Below, one piece after another: positions 47,560 to 58,057 of a DNA stretch of 64,000 nucleotides; position 1 is the stretch's first letter; every line of letters begins with the position of its first letter. The position numbers and the translations under genes were made by a program. The notes beneath the pieces are model-generated. The model was given only the letters and a program-made list of their open reading frames with translations, made no database searches and was not told the origin of the DNA. Source of the stretch: Rapana venosa (lineage: Eukaryota > Mollusca > Gastropoda > Neogastropoda > Muricidae); assembly GCA_028751875.1 (NCBI GenBank), contig CM054167.1, forward strand, positions 18,336,604-18,400,603, read 5' to 3'.

Positions 47560-47720
47560 TTCAAAAGGTGTGTGTGTGTGTACATTTGAATTTTGTTTAA
47601 GCTTTTGATAGTTATTGGCTGCATGACTCTGTAAGAATATGTTGAATGCAAGCCCTCTGATTTGTCTTTGCAAGATATAGTGCTATACAAATTCCATATT
47701 TATTATTATTATTATTAAAA
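47560..47720 (+). mobile_element. L2 3' tail
   Basis: GTACATTTGAATTTTG, then GATTTGTCTTTGCAAGATAT, AGTGCTATACAAATTCCATA and ATT triplets: the L2-type 3' end without coding sequence. Confidence 0.85.
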
Positions 47721-47944
47721 GTAACCGCCCAAAACCATAACTAATGAGACTTTCCAACTTGTAAACATTTGAAATCAGTACTTCAATTTGGGAAGGGGGG
47801 TGACTATTTAATATGAATTCAGTTCATACACACACTCAGTGGAAATTATCAAGGATTTAAAACAAGACAGTGCAGATATGGAACTGTTGTGTCATGCCCT
47901 ACATTTTCTTTTTCTTTTCTTTAATGATGGTGAAGGAACAAGCA

Positions 47945-48240
47945 AACAAACGAAAACACACCAGATGAAACAACGCCTACTGCAAGGAAACAAGACATTG
48001 CCACCTCCTATCCCATCTCCACCGCCTGAAAATACCACCACTGACCTATGCCCTTGTGGCACAGACCCACAAACCACCCTTCCATATCCTGCAGTCCTGC
48101 CGTACCTTCAACACTCTGAGACACCAGACAGTACCCAACCCAACAGGGCTCCAGGACAAAAAAATTGTGGAGATAGGCGGGGGTCTCTCTATGACAGACT
48201 GCAGACTTCACCACTCAGACAGGATTAACAAATTTTGTAG
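47945..48240 (+). mobile_element. LINE C-terminal fragment
   Basis: Frames read LCPCGTDPQTT, then HILQSCRTFNTLRHQTVPN and LQDKKIVEIGG, a C-terminal zinc-knuckle-like region (CPxCG...H.L..C) seen in Jockey/RTE-type LINEs. A second frame continues MTDCRLHHSDRIN. Frameshifted. Confidence 0.75.
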
Positions 48241-48279
48241 CATAGCCAGAGAACGTTTGTTTATTTTGTTTGTTTATTT

Positions 48280-48486
48280 TTTTTATATCGAGGATAATGG
48301 AATAAGCGCTCATGTGCTTTTTTTGCATCCAGTCCCCGTGTGTATGCGGTTTTGTCAATTTTGTCATCTGTTTCCATGGCACACAATGGCCTACTCTTCC
48401 CAAAAGCGGAACAGGATTTAACGTGTGGGCAAGATGTTCTGCATGGGTTACGAACACAGGGCCTCGGTTTATAGTCTCATCCGAAC
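48280..48486 (-). mobile_element. SINE family B fragment
   Basis: TTTTATATCGAGGATAATGG tail, CATCCAGTCCCCGTGTGTAT, CATCTGTTTCCATGGCACAC and TATAGTCTCATCCGAAC. Head missing. Confidence 0.88.
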
Positions 48487-48654
48487 GTGGAAGATGAAGG
48501 CGGTGCTGACTGAGATGTCTGTATCATAGAAAACCAGGTAGGCAGGTAAGACAAACCAGGTCCAGATAAACATGACAGTACCCAGATTGTAGAGCTATGT
48601 CTAAGCTCTTGGCTTGGGCTAACACACTTGTTCTGAGTGGCAAACAGAATTTGG

Positions 48655-49150
48655 AGAGCCAAACAGTATATCTGTAAAGAGAGCCAAACAGTATATCTGT
48701 AAAAACAGTATATCTGCAAAGAGAGCCAAACAGTATATCTGTAAAAACAGTATATCTGCAAAGAGAGCCAAACAGTATATCTGTAAAAACAGTATATCTG
48801 TAAAAACAGTATATCTGCAAAGAGAGCCAAACAGTATATCTGTAAAGAGAGCCAAACAGTATATCTGTAAAAACAGTATATCTGCAAAGAGAGCCAAACA
48901 GTATATCTGTAAAGAGAGCCAAACAGTATATCTGTAAAGAGAGCCCAACAGTATATATGTAAAGAGAGCCAAACAGTATATCTGTAAAGAGAGCCCAACA
49001 GAATATCTGTAAAGAGAACCAAACAGTATATCTGTAAAAACAGTATATCTGTAAAGAGAGCCAAACAGTAGATCTGTAAAGAGAGCCAAACAGTAGATCT
49101 GTAAAGAGAGCCAAACCGTATATATGTAAAAACAGTATATCTGTAAAGAA
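48655..49150. repeat. Two-step tandem repeat (25 and 17 bp units)
   Basis: Units of AAAGAGAGCCAAACAGTATATCTGT in part, mixed irregularly with a shorter AAAAACAGTATATCTGT form. About 23 copies in total. Minus-strand ORFs (LFTDILFGSLYRYTVWLS) are by-products. Confidence 0.92.
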
Positions 49151-49264
49151 GGCAGTTCAATCCTCTTCGTTGTAATTTGAATGTATTCATCTGACTGGGA
49201 ATTATCCTGTTTAGCTATCTGTATGTCTGTATGTTTGACTGTCTGACAGTCTGCCTCTCTGTCT

Positions 49265-49302
49265 CTGTCTCACATAATGGTGGCTATCTATCTATCTATC
49301 TA

Positions 49303-49337
<35 letters not shown>

Positions 49338-49340
49338 TCA
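49265..49340. repeat. (CTAT)n(CTGT)n microsatellite
   Basis: Tetranucleotide run changing from CTAT to CTGT and back. Confidence 0.95.
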
Positions 49341-49390
49341 TATTTAAGTCTCAGCGGATTTATCCAGCTTAGGGACAGCAGCCAAAGCAA

Positions 49391-49424
<34 letters not shown>

Positions 49425-49510
49425 ACTTTACTTTTGGTTTTGTTGCATTAGACAGAGCCATCCAATTTAGAGAATGTAAGTCTACCATCAACCAACCATC
49501 ACCATGGTAT

Positions 49511-49539
<29 letters not shown>

Positions 49540-49542
<3 letters not shown>

Positions 49543-49680
49543 TAGGCCATTGTCTGCCGGTGGGAACAGATGACAGAATTTACAAAACCGCATACACAAG
49601 GGGACTAGATGTAAAAAAAAAATTAAAAAGCACATCAGTGCTTATTCCATTATCCTCGATATAAAAGAATTTTTTTAATT
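49540..49680 (+). mobile_element. SINE family B 3' part
   Basis: AGTAGGCCATTGTCTGCCGG, GAACAGATGACAGAATTTAC, GGGGACTAGATGTAAAAAAA and TCCATTATCCTCGATATAAA. It begins directly at a CA microsatellite. Confidence 0.85.
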
Positions 49681-49917
49681 AAAAAAATTAAAACACACAC
49701 CATGTCACTGGACCAGATTTTGTCTGAACCATCTTTGCTGTTGGACAGTGTGTTAAAATTGATAAGAAGTCCGAAAATTCAGTTTTTGTAGTATGTTAAA
49801 GTAAGTTTTTATTCAGTACTGTTATCTGATATTTTCTGTTATTGTTTGCATTTTCTTGTTTAGATTTTTTTTACTCATCTAAAATCACTATATGTGAATA
49901 GATATACACTTACACAC

Positions 49918-50050
49918 ACATTAAACCCTGTTCCGCTTTTCGAAAGAATAGGCCATTGTTTACGGGTGGGAACAGATGGAAAATAATGATAAAACGACAC
50001 ACACACACAGGGATTGAATATATAAAAGTGTATGAGTGCAAGGAAATGAA
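49918..50050 (+). mobile_element. SINE family B fragment
   Basis: ATTAAACCCTGTTCCGCTTT, AGAATAGGCCATTGTTTACG and CAGGGATTGAATATATAAAA. The tail is diverged. Confidence 0.78.
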
Positions 50051-50144
50051 TCATAATAAAGGTATGAGTGAAAGGAATGAATAAAAGGAGAAATAAATAC
50101 CATGACATTTAAATCTTCTCCTCTTATCTTATAGCACACACTTC

Positions 50145-50515
50145 CCAGGTGGGGATGCTGGGGGGGGGGGGGGGGGTTCAGTATAAAGAGTATCCTCACC
50201 TTCTGGAAATTCTGTGCTAGTAATTCCTCTTTTCTATCCCTCTCTTTGTTTCTGTCCTGCTCCTTTTCTTCCTGTCACCTCCTTCTCGGCTATTTTCTGC
50301 CTTCTTGGTCCATTCTCCTGCCTTTTTTTCCAGAAAGACTTAAAAGGCAACAATTCCCCCCCCCCCCCCCCCCTGAAGAAGTTTGTTGGATGGCTGGGCC
50401 TGCTGTGTCAGGCGCTTGACGGCATGCATTTATGCATTTTCGCCCATAAGACAGACAACAATAGTTGCTGTCTGAGCATTCAACGAAGAAGAAAGAAAAT
50501 AGCATATACTTTCAG
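50145..50515 (+). mobile_element. Repeat family E, near complete
   Basis: CAGTATAAAGAGTATCCTCA, GAAATTCTGTGCTAGTAATT, TTGGTCCATTCTCCTGCC, CAGAAAGACTTAAAAGGCAA, GTGTCAGGCGCTTGACGG and AATAGTTGCTGTCTGAGCAT, ending GAAGAAGAAAGAAA. About 370 bp including G and C tracts. Confidence 0.8.
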
Positions 50516-51077
50516 TGGGAAAAGAACACAACTACAGTCATGCAATGCCTGTTAGATTGACACTTGGGCCCCCCCCCAAAAAAAAAATCGCGTTATGATA
50601 CCCTGTCAACATAGCCTAGTGGTGTCGGATCTTAACCATTATGCCACTGAGGTAGACAAGAGCAGAAGGTAGGCCAGGTAGGAGGGCGGGAAGAGGTGGG
50701 GGTGGTGAGTGAGGGGGGTGGGGGGGGATTGAGGGGGGGGGGGTGAGAAGGGGATGGGTAGGCCTATTGGACATGTCCAAGCTAGGCCTAGAACAAAGGC
50801 AATGGAACAGTCTAGACTCCCATGACGTCACCCCCTCCTGTGCAGGTTTCAACTAGGCCCTAGCCTAGGCCTAGGCTAGGCAGGCTAGAATGCTTGTTGC
50901 TGGACATCAGTAGGCTTAACAATAAAAAACCCAACACACACACAAAATAATGGTGATGTTTAGGCTAGTTGATATATAGTAACGGGATGTTTGGTTGATG
51001 GTACAGTGACAGTCTCAAAAATTGAATAGATGGGCTGGCTAATACAATGAATCAAACCAACCCAACACAAAAGCTCT

Positions 51078-51090
51078 GTGTGTGTGTGTC

Positions 51091-51132
<42 letters not shown>
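51078..51132. repeat. GT/GA microsatellite
   Basis: GT run followed by about 40 bp of (GA)n, directly before a SINE B tail. Confidence 0.95.
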
Positions 51133-51138
<6 letters not shown>

Positions 51139-51144
51139 AAAAAA

Positions 51145-51215
51145 ATTCTTTTATATCGAGGATAATGGAATAAGCACTGTTGTGCTTTTTTTTTTTACAT
51201 CCTATCCCAGAGAGA
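51145..51215 (-). mobile_element. SINE family B tail
   Basis: TTCTTTTATATCGAGGATAA, AATAAGCACTGTTGTGCTTT and ACATCCTATCCC, then GA and G tracts to 51360. Confidence 0.82.
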
Positions 51216-51364
51216 GAGCGAGAGAGTTATAATCTTTATCCCCAAGAGTTACAATTTTTTTTCCATCCAGCCCTTGAGAGAGAGGAGAGAGAGAGGGGGG
51301 GGGGGGGGGGGAGAGGGAGGGAGAGAGAGAGAGGGGGGGGGGGGGGGAGAGGGAGGGAGAGATT

Positions 51365-53015
51365 CTCATTGTGACACACCATTATCATAACCAGCCAAAC
51401 ATTAACTACAGCCCAAATTAATAATCATCATGGCATGGATTCCATAATCATAGCTGCAACAGGCACACATATTGTAAACCATGATCCCTGTTTGGTTTTT
51501 TATGAGCAGCTATGGTTCAATTATTGGGTGGGTGGGGTGGGGGGTTAGTTTCGGTTTCTTGTTTTTGAGCAGAAAGAACAATGAGAAAAACGTCATCACT
51601 GTTACAGCTTTACAGACCATTCAGCAGCTGCATCAGGCCAATCACCGACATGCATTTTCGTTTTTGTTGTTTAAATTTACGTCATGTACAACTCCTAACT
51701 GTGATGCAAAAACTCAACATGTATAGCCCAGACCTTTAGCTTAAAACTACATCAGTACAGTTCTCTCTTTATCTACAATCACTACTAGGTTTAGTATGCC
51801 AATAGGCAGCACAGTACAGCTAGAGGCATTCCCTGTGTAGTGTGTGTTAGGCTAAGCCCTAGGGCTTAGTTACTGTAACTGGGTAAGTCTAACAATGGAA
51901 AACTGCGTAAGATGTGTACATGACACAAAGGCTGTTTGTACTGGAGAGATAGAGAGAGAGAGAGGTAAAGGAGGGAAAGTGAGAGAGCTTCTGGGGTATC
52001 AGAGAGAGAGAGCACACCAGAGAGAGAGAGAGAGTAGAATAAGTTAAACAGCTTTTTTCTTTTAATACACCAAGCTTGGGGTATTGAAGGGGAAAAAAAC
52101 CCTGTTAACTACTACTACTGCTACTTCTGATAATAATGATAATAGTAACAATCTGATAGGCGCTTGACTAGGCCTACAAGATCACAAGTCCATTGTAGGC
52201 CTACTTCAAAATCAGTGTTTATATTAGGCACATGTGTGTCAGTGTGTGTGTGTGTGTGTGACTACAAGCATGGAAGATCCACATGGTGTATTGTATTGTT
52301 TTGTAGTGTATTGCATTGCAGTGCATTGTAATGTGTGTGTTATCTCAAGACTTTACATTATAGCTATTGCCTTTTCTGTTATTCATACTGGTGAACTGAA
52401 AGAAGATAATAAAATTTGTGTAGGCCTACATATGTATTTGGATATGAAAATATTAGTTTACTTATTTTTATAGCGTTTTTGAACATACACACACACACAC
52501 AAGCACATAAGTGCTTATTCCATTATGCTCGTTTTAAAAGTATAACACACACACACACACAATATATATATTACTCATTTAAAATGAGTAACGTGCATTC
52601 CTAAAGTGCTGATGCGTGTGCATATACATGTGTGTTGTATGTTACCATTCTTGCTTGTCTTCAGTAAAAAGCTTTCAAAAAGAAAACAACGGTTCTTATG
52701 TGTTGATTTGCTTTGACTGTTTTTCTATTTGCAAACTGGCCATGTCCTAGCCTATAGTCAGTAGCCTATAGTATGCAAGATCTTATCTCTTCCCCCTTCC
52801 ACCCCTATAGGCCTAACTTGGCTAGGCCTAGACTGATGGCATTCACTCAGTCAGGCTAACTTAGTAGCCTAAGGATCCCTACCTTTCACACACACACACA
52901 CACATATGCAGTGCGCGAGCCTGAACATCATAGCTATGTACAGATTCTTAGTTGTTGTAGTGCATACAATACTTTTGCACACACACACACACACACACAC
53001 ACTCACAGACACACA
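51365..53015. other. Intergenic, no gene seen
   Basis: Short GA, GT and CA runs and several TAGGCCTA words (52168, 52195, 52420, 52805). No exon or known element supported. Confidence 0.45.
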
Positions 53016-53019
53016 CACA

Positions 53020-53345
53020 GAGTATAACACATGCACAAACATGTACACAGACAGGCAAGCATGCTCTCACTCCCCCCCCCCCCCTCCTCTCTTTCTCTCT
53101 CTCACACACAACACATACAAACACAGTAGGCTATAACACATACACAAACATGTACACAGACAGGCAAGCATGCTCTCACTCCCCCCCCCCCCCCCCCCCT
53201 CTCTCTCTCTCTCACACACAACGCATACAAACACAGTAGGCCTAGGCTATAGGCCTAACACATACACAAACATGTACACAGACACGCAAGCATGCTCTCA
53301 CTCTCTCCCTCCCCCTTCACTCTCCCTCCCCCCTCTCTCTCTCAT
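53020..53345. repeat. Tandem repeat, about 115-125 bp unit, three copies
   Basis: ACAAACATGTACACAGACA(G/C) followed by GCAAGCATGCTCTCACTC, a C tract, (CT)n and CACACAACACATACAAACAC recurs from 53035, 53147 and 53266. Confidence 0.85.
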
Positions 53346-53467
53346 ATACACATACAAGAATTAATATAAAAAAATTAATAAACACACACACTATTTTGCC
53401 TAATATCACTTAATGTGAAAAGATGTTAAATTAAAGCGCGCGCGCGCGCACGCACACACACACACAC

Positions 53468-53620
53468 ACAAAAACGTTAAATCCTGTTCCGCTTTTCGTA
53501 AGAGTAGGCCATTGTGAGCCGGTGGGAACAGATTTTACAAAACTGCATACACACGGGGACTGGATGTAAAAAAGCACATAAGTGCTTATTCCATTACCAT
53601 CGATATAAAAGAATAAAATT
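53468..53620 (+). mobile_element. SINE family B 3' half
   Basis: AAATCCTGTTCCGCTTTTCG, AGAGTAGGCCATTGTGAGCC, CACGGGGACTGGATGTAAAA and ATTCCATTACCATCGATATA. Confidence 0.85.
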
Positions 53621-53797
53621 TAAAATAAATAATATAAATGCACACACAGAGTGCGAAAGCCTACACACACGCACACATTTCTGAAACCGTTTTTGTTCGT
53701 GTTTTTCGGCTGCAAAGCCCTTTCTTTCCCCTTTACCTCGTCTGATATCACTGCAAGTGACAGACATAAAAATGAAGATAACAACAACAAACACACA

Positions 53798-53962
53798 AAC
53801 ACGTTAAAAACCCATTCCGCTTTTCGGAAGAGTGGGCCATTGTGTGCCTGTAGGAACGGATGACAAAATTTACAAAAACTACACACACAAGGGGACTGGA
53901 TGTAAAAAAAAAAAAGCACATGAATGCTTATTCCATCATCCTCGATATAAATAAATAATAAA
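53798..53962 (+). mobile_element. SINE family B 3' half
   Basis: AAAACCCATTCCGCTTTTCG, GAACGGATGACAAAATTTAC, AGGGGACTGGATGTAAAAAA and CCATCATCCTCGATATAAAT. It lies 85 bp upstream of the TRMT1L-like start codon. Confidence 0.85.
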
Positions 53963-54045
53963 CATATCCTGTCCATGTGTTATGGGCCTAGGGGACGTTA
54001 CTCTACAGCTGTTATGGGAGTTATCTCTTGCAAAATACAGCCGGC

Positions 54046-54179
54046 ATGGCGTCTATGCAGAAAGAGGACGTTGAACAAAATGATCAAAAGTTCTCAATCA
54101 TTGAAAATGGAATCAAAATTAAGGAACAAGAGCAGAAAAGGATAGCCGGAAAGCACAATCCCAAGCTATCCGTTTTTAG
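54046..54179 (+). CDS. TRMT1L: TRMT1L-like exon 1
   Basis: ATG at 54046 opens MASMQKEDVEQNDQKFSIIE. The exon ends KHNPKLSVF with donor TTTTTAG/GTGAGA, exit phase 2. KHNPKLSVF matches the entry of the Trm1 domain (family pattern FYNP...N/RD). A second ATG lies three codons in. No upstream in-frame extension is evident. Confidence 0.78.
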
Positions 54180-57100
54180 GTGAGAGGAATAAAGACTGGA
54201 TCTACAAACTGAGGCACCGTTGTAGATGGCACTGATTCATCAGTCAGTGATTGATCAATCGATGCTTTTGCAATTGTAAATTAATATGTTAGTAATGCTC
54301 TCTTAGTCTATGCTCGACACCCCCCCTTCCCCCATACCTTTCTAGTCTGATTTAGATGTCAGCAGAACAGTCACCTTGAGTGGTGGTCTGAGACCTAGTC
54401 TTTCAGCACACAGAAAATAACCCATGGCAACGAAAGAGTTGTCCCTGGCAAGATTCTGACGTGTGTGTGTGAAGGGGGGTGGTCACAGCAAACCAGCCAC
54501 TCTCATACGAAAGTAAATACACACACAGACAGGAATTTTTTTTAAAAACCCAACAAAAACCAGTGGCACTGTTCTCTTGGACATAGAGCTCTAGACACAC
54601 TCTCCCAAAGGAGAGCATCCTGAATTTTGCACTGAGAAATGTGTGATGATCGAAAGTAGTGTACACTACAATACGATATGATTGATATATATGATATAAC
54701 GCAACTCTGCATCAATCAGTATCTATGGTATATTACCATGTTGTGTCATAAATCACCAACTCTTATAGTTATACTGGATCTGACACATTGCACAAAATTC
54801 TTACAGTGCTGTCACTGTGTGTGGTGGCTGGGTTTTGTTTGTTTGGTTGGGGTTTTGTGTGTGTGTGGTGGCTGTTGCCTTCTAAGTCTTACCATGTCTG
54901 TGTAGGGAGAGGTGCTGCCCTACTCTTCGGAAAGGCGGAATGGGTTTTTAAGGTGTGCGCAAGATTTCTGTGTGCATTTTACACACAGGGCCTCGGTTTA
55001 TTGTCTCATTTGAGGGACTTTGACATCCATTTCAATTTTCTCACCTAACTGGAAAGAAAGGGCAAGGGTAGGATTCCAACCCAGTTCAACCTCATGGTTT
55101 TCTTGTTGGGCAGGTGAACATCTTAACCATTCTGCCACTTCCCCCCTCCCCCCCCCCATCCCACCACCTTCCTTATTGCTATTTCCTGTTTGTTTCAGAG
55201 AGCTTGTACTTGCAACAGCGCACTCCTTTGCTGAGGATCACGCTGCAAAACAAGCTGAGCTCTTACACAGTCAGGGGGGACAACCACGTCAGTTCTTTGC
55301 CTGCGATTTGATTGCTCAGTCAGGTACAGGGACGTTATTATTATGATTATTATTATTATAATAATATATTTTGACATACATTTGTGTTATTCAGAAAGTA
55401 GTAGAAGAGAAAAAACGAGTGCATACAACCAGTTACAACTTCTCGATCAGTTTGAAAAATGATTTATCAAATAAAAAAATTTTTAAAAACGTACTAAGAA
55501 AAAAAATCTTTCAATGACTGTATCTTAAGCATTTATTTTGTAAGATCTACCGTGGCTTTGGCCTGACCTGACTCAAGTTTCAGCTCTTTGGATGAGCCAT
55601 TATTAGAGGTGCCACCAGTAATTGATGTTTTTTATTTATTATTTATTTATTCTTTTATATCAAGGATAATGGAATAAGCACTTATGTGCTTTTTTACATC
55701 CTGTCCCCAAGTGTATGCGTTTTTTTATGTTTGACTGTCTGTGGTATCTTGCAGCCAGACACTTTCCATAATTTAAACGTGTCTTCGTGTATTCATTCTA
55801 CAATGTTGTCTGTCTATTGTTTCTTCAGTCTGCCTCTTCATCTTCTTCCTTTCAGAACATTTGAGGAAAGCTGTTGGATCTTGTAAAATATAGGTTCTAA
55901 AATAAAAATGCTGAAAGATTGATGTGGAACAGGCAGCCTGATCGTTAGAATGTTAGGCATTGTGCTCGCAATCTGGAGATCGGAGTTCAAATCCTGTTCA
56001 AGGACATTTTTTCCCTAGAGTGAACATCACTGCCGACTCCACTTCCTGCAAAAGTCCTTCAGATGAGACTATAAACCCAGGTCCTATGTGTGAATGCGCA
56101 CAGAACATGTTCCACTTTTTGAAAGAGGAGGCCATTGTGCGCCGGTGGGAATGGATGACAAAATTGACAAAACTGCATGCACACAGGGACTGGGTGTAAA
56201 AAAAAAGCACATGAATGCTTATTCCATTATCCACAATATATGTAAAAAAAGCAACAACGGAATAAATTAATTTAAAATAAAAATTCCTTTGCAGGGCTTG
56301 CAGGTCTGCAGTGGAAGAAGCATCTGGGCGACAAGGTCCACGTGACAGCGGTGGAGCAGCGAGAGTCGCAGCAGCCCCTGCAGGACAACCTCCAGAGCAA
56401 TGGCTTCACCGCCTGCCCCTTACCGCTGGATCCCAGACGCCCCGCAGGGACCTTCTTACCGCCGCAGACTTCCTCGCAGCTTCACCTGGCCCAGTGCGAC
56501 CCTATGGTGCTGCTGGAGCTGGAGTCCTTTGATTTTGTGTGGGTTGCTTCTGCTTCTTCTGCTTCTGCTTTTATATCTATCTCTTTTGTTTCTCTTGCCT
56601 TCCCGATGGTGTGTCACCTTGTCGTGGTCGTGGGATGGCTTGCGTGCTTCAATGACCCCCCAGAGCTATGTGGGCGGGGGCTTCGGCCTCTGGCAGGTTC
56701 AACCATGCTCAACAGGTCTGTGGGGGGAGGAACCAGACTAAACGATGCACCCTGGTCCTCCAGGTTGGGGGTTGTGCATTGGGCTAACGACCCATTCACT
56801 TAAAAACCAGTCTGTTACGGAAACTGCAACATTACCTCTTACAAGCGACATGGTTGGGGAAGAGTCCTCTGTGGTAGAGCCTATGACGCGTGCTGGTGAA
56901 AGCCTTCGGGAAGCCAGTGTGCCGACAACTGACGAAGAAACGAAGGCAGCCAGAATGACATGGGCCGAGCTGAAGAGGATCTCCCAAAACCGAGTTCGTT
57001 GGAGGGGTGTTGTTGCAGCCCTATGTTCCCCAAGGAACCAAGAGGCATAAGTCAAGTAAGTCAAGTGTTTCTCTTGAGCAATTTTTTTATCCACTACTGG

Positions 57101-57955
57101 CTAGCTAGGCCTGTCGTAGTTTCACCAGAGCCCCGTTAGCCAGCATTACCTCAGCAAGACCGAAGCCATGACAGTCAGTAGAACTCCAGAAAAGCTCAAA
57201 ATCAATATCAACAGAGCCCAACTAAAGTGGACGACTGAATTCAAGTACTTAGGCAGTATATTCACAGGAGATGGAAAACTGGACAGAGAAATAGAAACAC
57301 GCTGTCAAAAAGCAAACGCAGTCAGCTATCAACTTGCCCCCCTTCTACGACATCCTAACATCCCTATGAGCACCAAAGCAAAGCTGATCAACGCCATCTT
57401 CCTGCCATCTCTCACTTACCAGTGCCAGACATGGCCCCTGACAAAAGCCCTGGAGCAGAAACTGGTAACGTGTGAGATGAAGTGCTTGAGAGGAAAGCCG
57501 TCAACAAGACTAGGAGAGACAAGATAAGAAACGAAGTGATCAGAGACATGGTAGGAGCCACACCCGTCCTACACCATATTGAACAACAACGAACCAAGTG
57601 GTTCGGGCACCTCACACGGATGCCGCCAAACCAGCCAGCCTTGCGTGCTTACAACTTGAGGTACTCTGGCATGAGGGCCAGAGGTAGCCCCAGGCGATGC
57701 TGGAGTGATTCCGTGGCAGAAACACTGAAAGTCCATGGATTGTCCCTCCTCCAAGCTACCCGCCTTGCAGCAGACAGACAGTTATATCTCCCCGCGACGC
57801 CACAGAGTACAAGCGGAAGGAAAAAGTAAAGTAAAGTAAGATTGTAACTGACTTATTGTCAACTTTCACACAATGTTTAATGTAGAACTGTTTAAAAAAA
57901 TTGTTTTTTTAATTATATGAAAAAAACTTCCCTCATGCATTACAGGTGTTAATAT

Positions 57956-58004
<49 letters not shown>

Positions 58005-58010
58005 TATCTA

Positions 58011-58057
<47 letters not shown>

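Noticed and set aside
47213..47608. Short plus-strand gene starting MAVKVKSLKD near 47213 and a 90-codon ORF at 47336
   Set aside because: The first frame stops after 27 codons. The second runs into an L2 3' tail and an A tract. There is no homology or convincing splice signal.
48477..49190. Membrane protein of 237 codons (repeated LFTDILFGSLYRYTV)
   Set aside because: Three overlapping frames are all open because the minisatellite lacks stop codons. There is no non-repetitive domain.
56311..56803. Independent ORFs overlapping TRMT1L-like exon 3
   Set aside because: They are the exon read in its own or other frames and continue past its donor into intron and LINE sequence.
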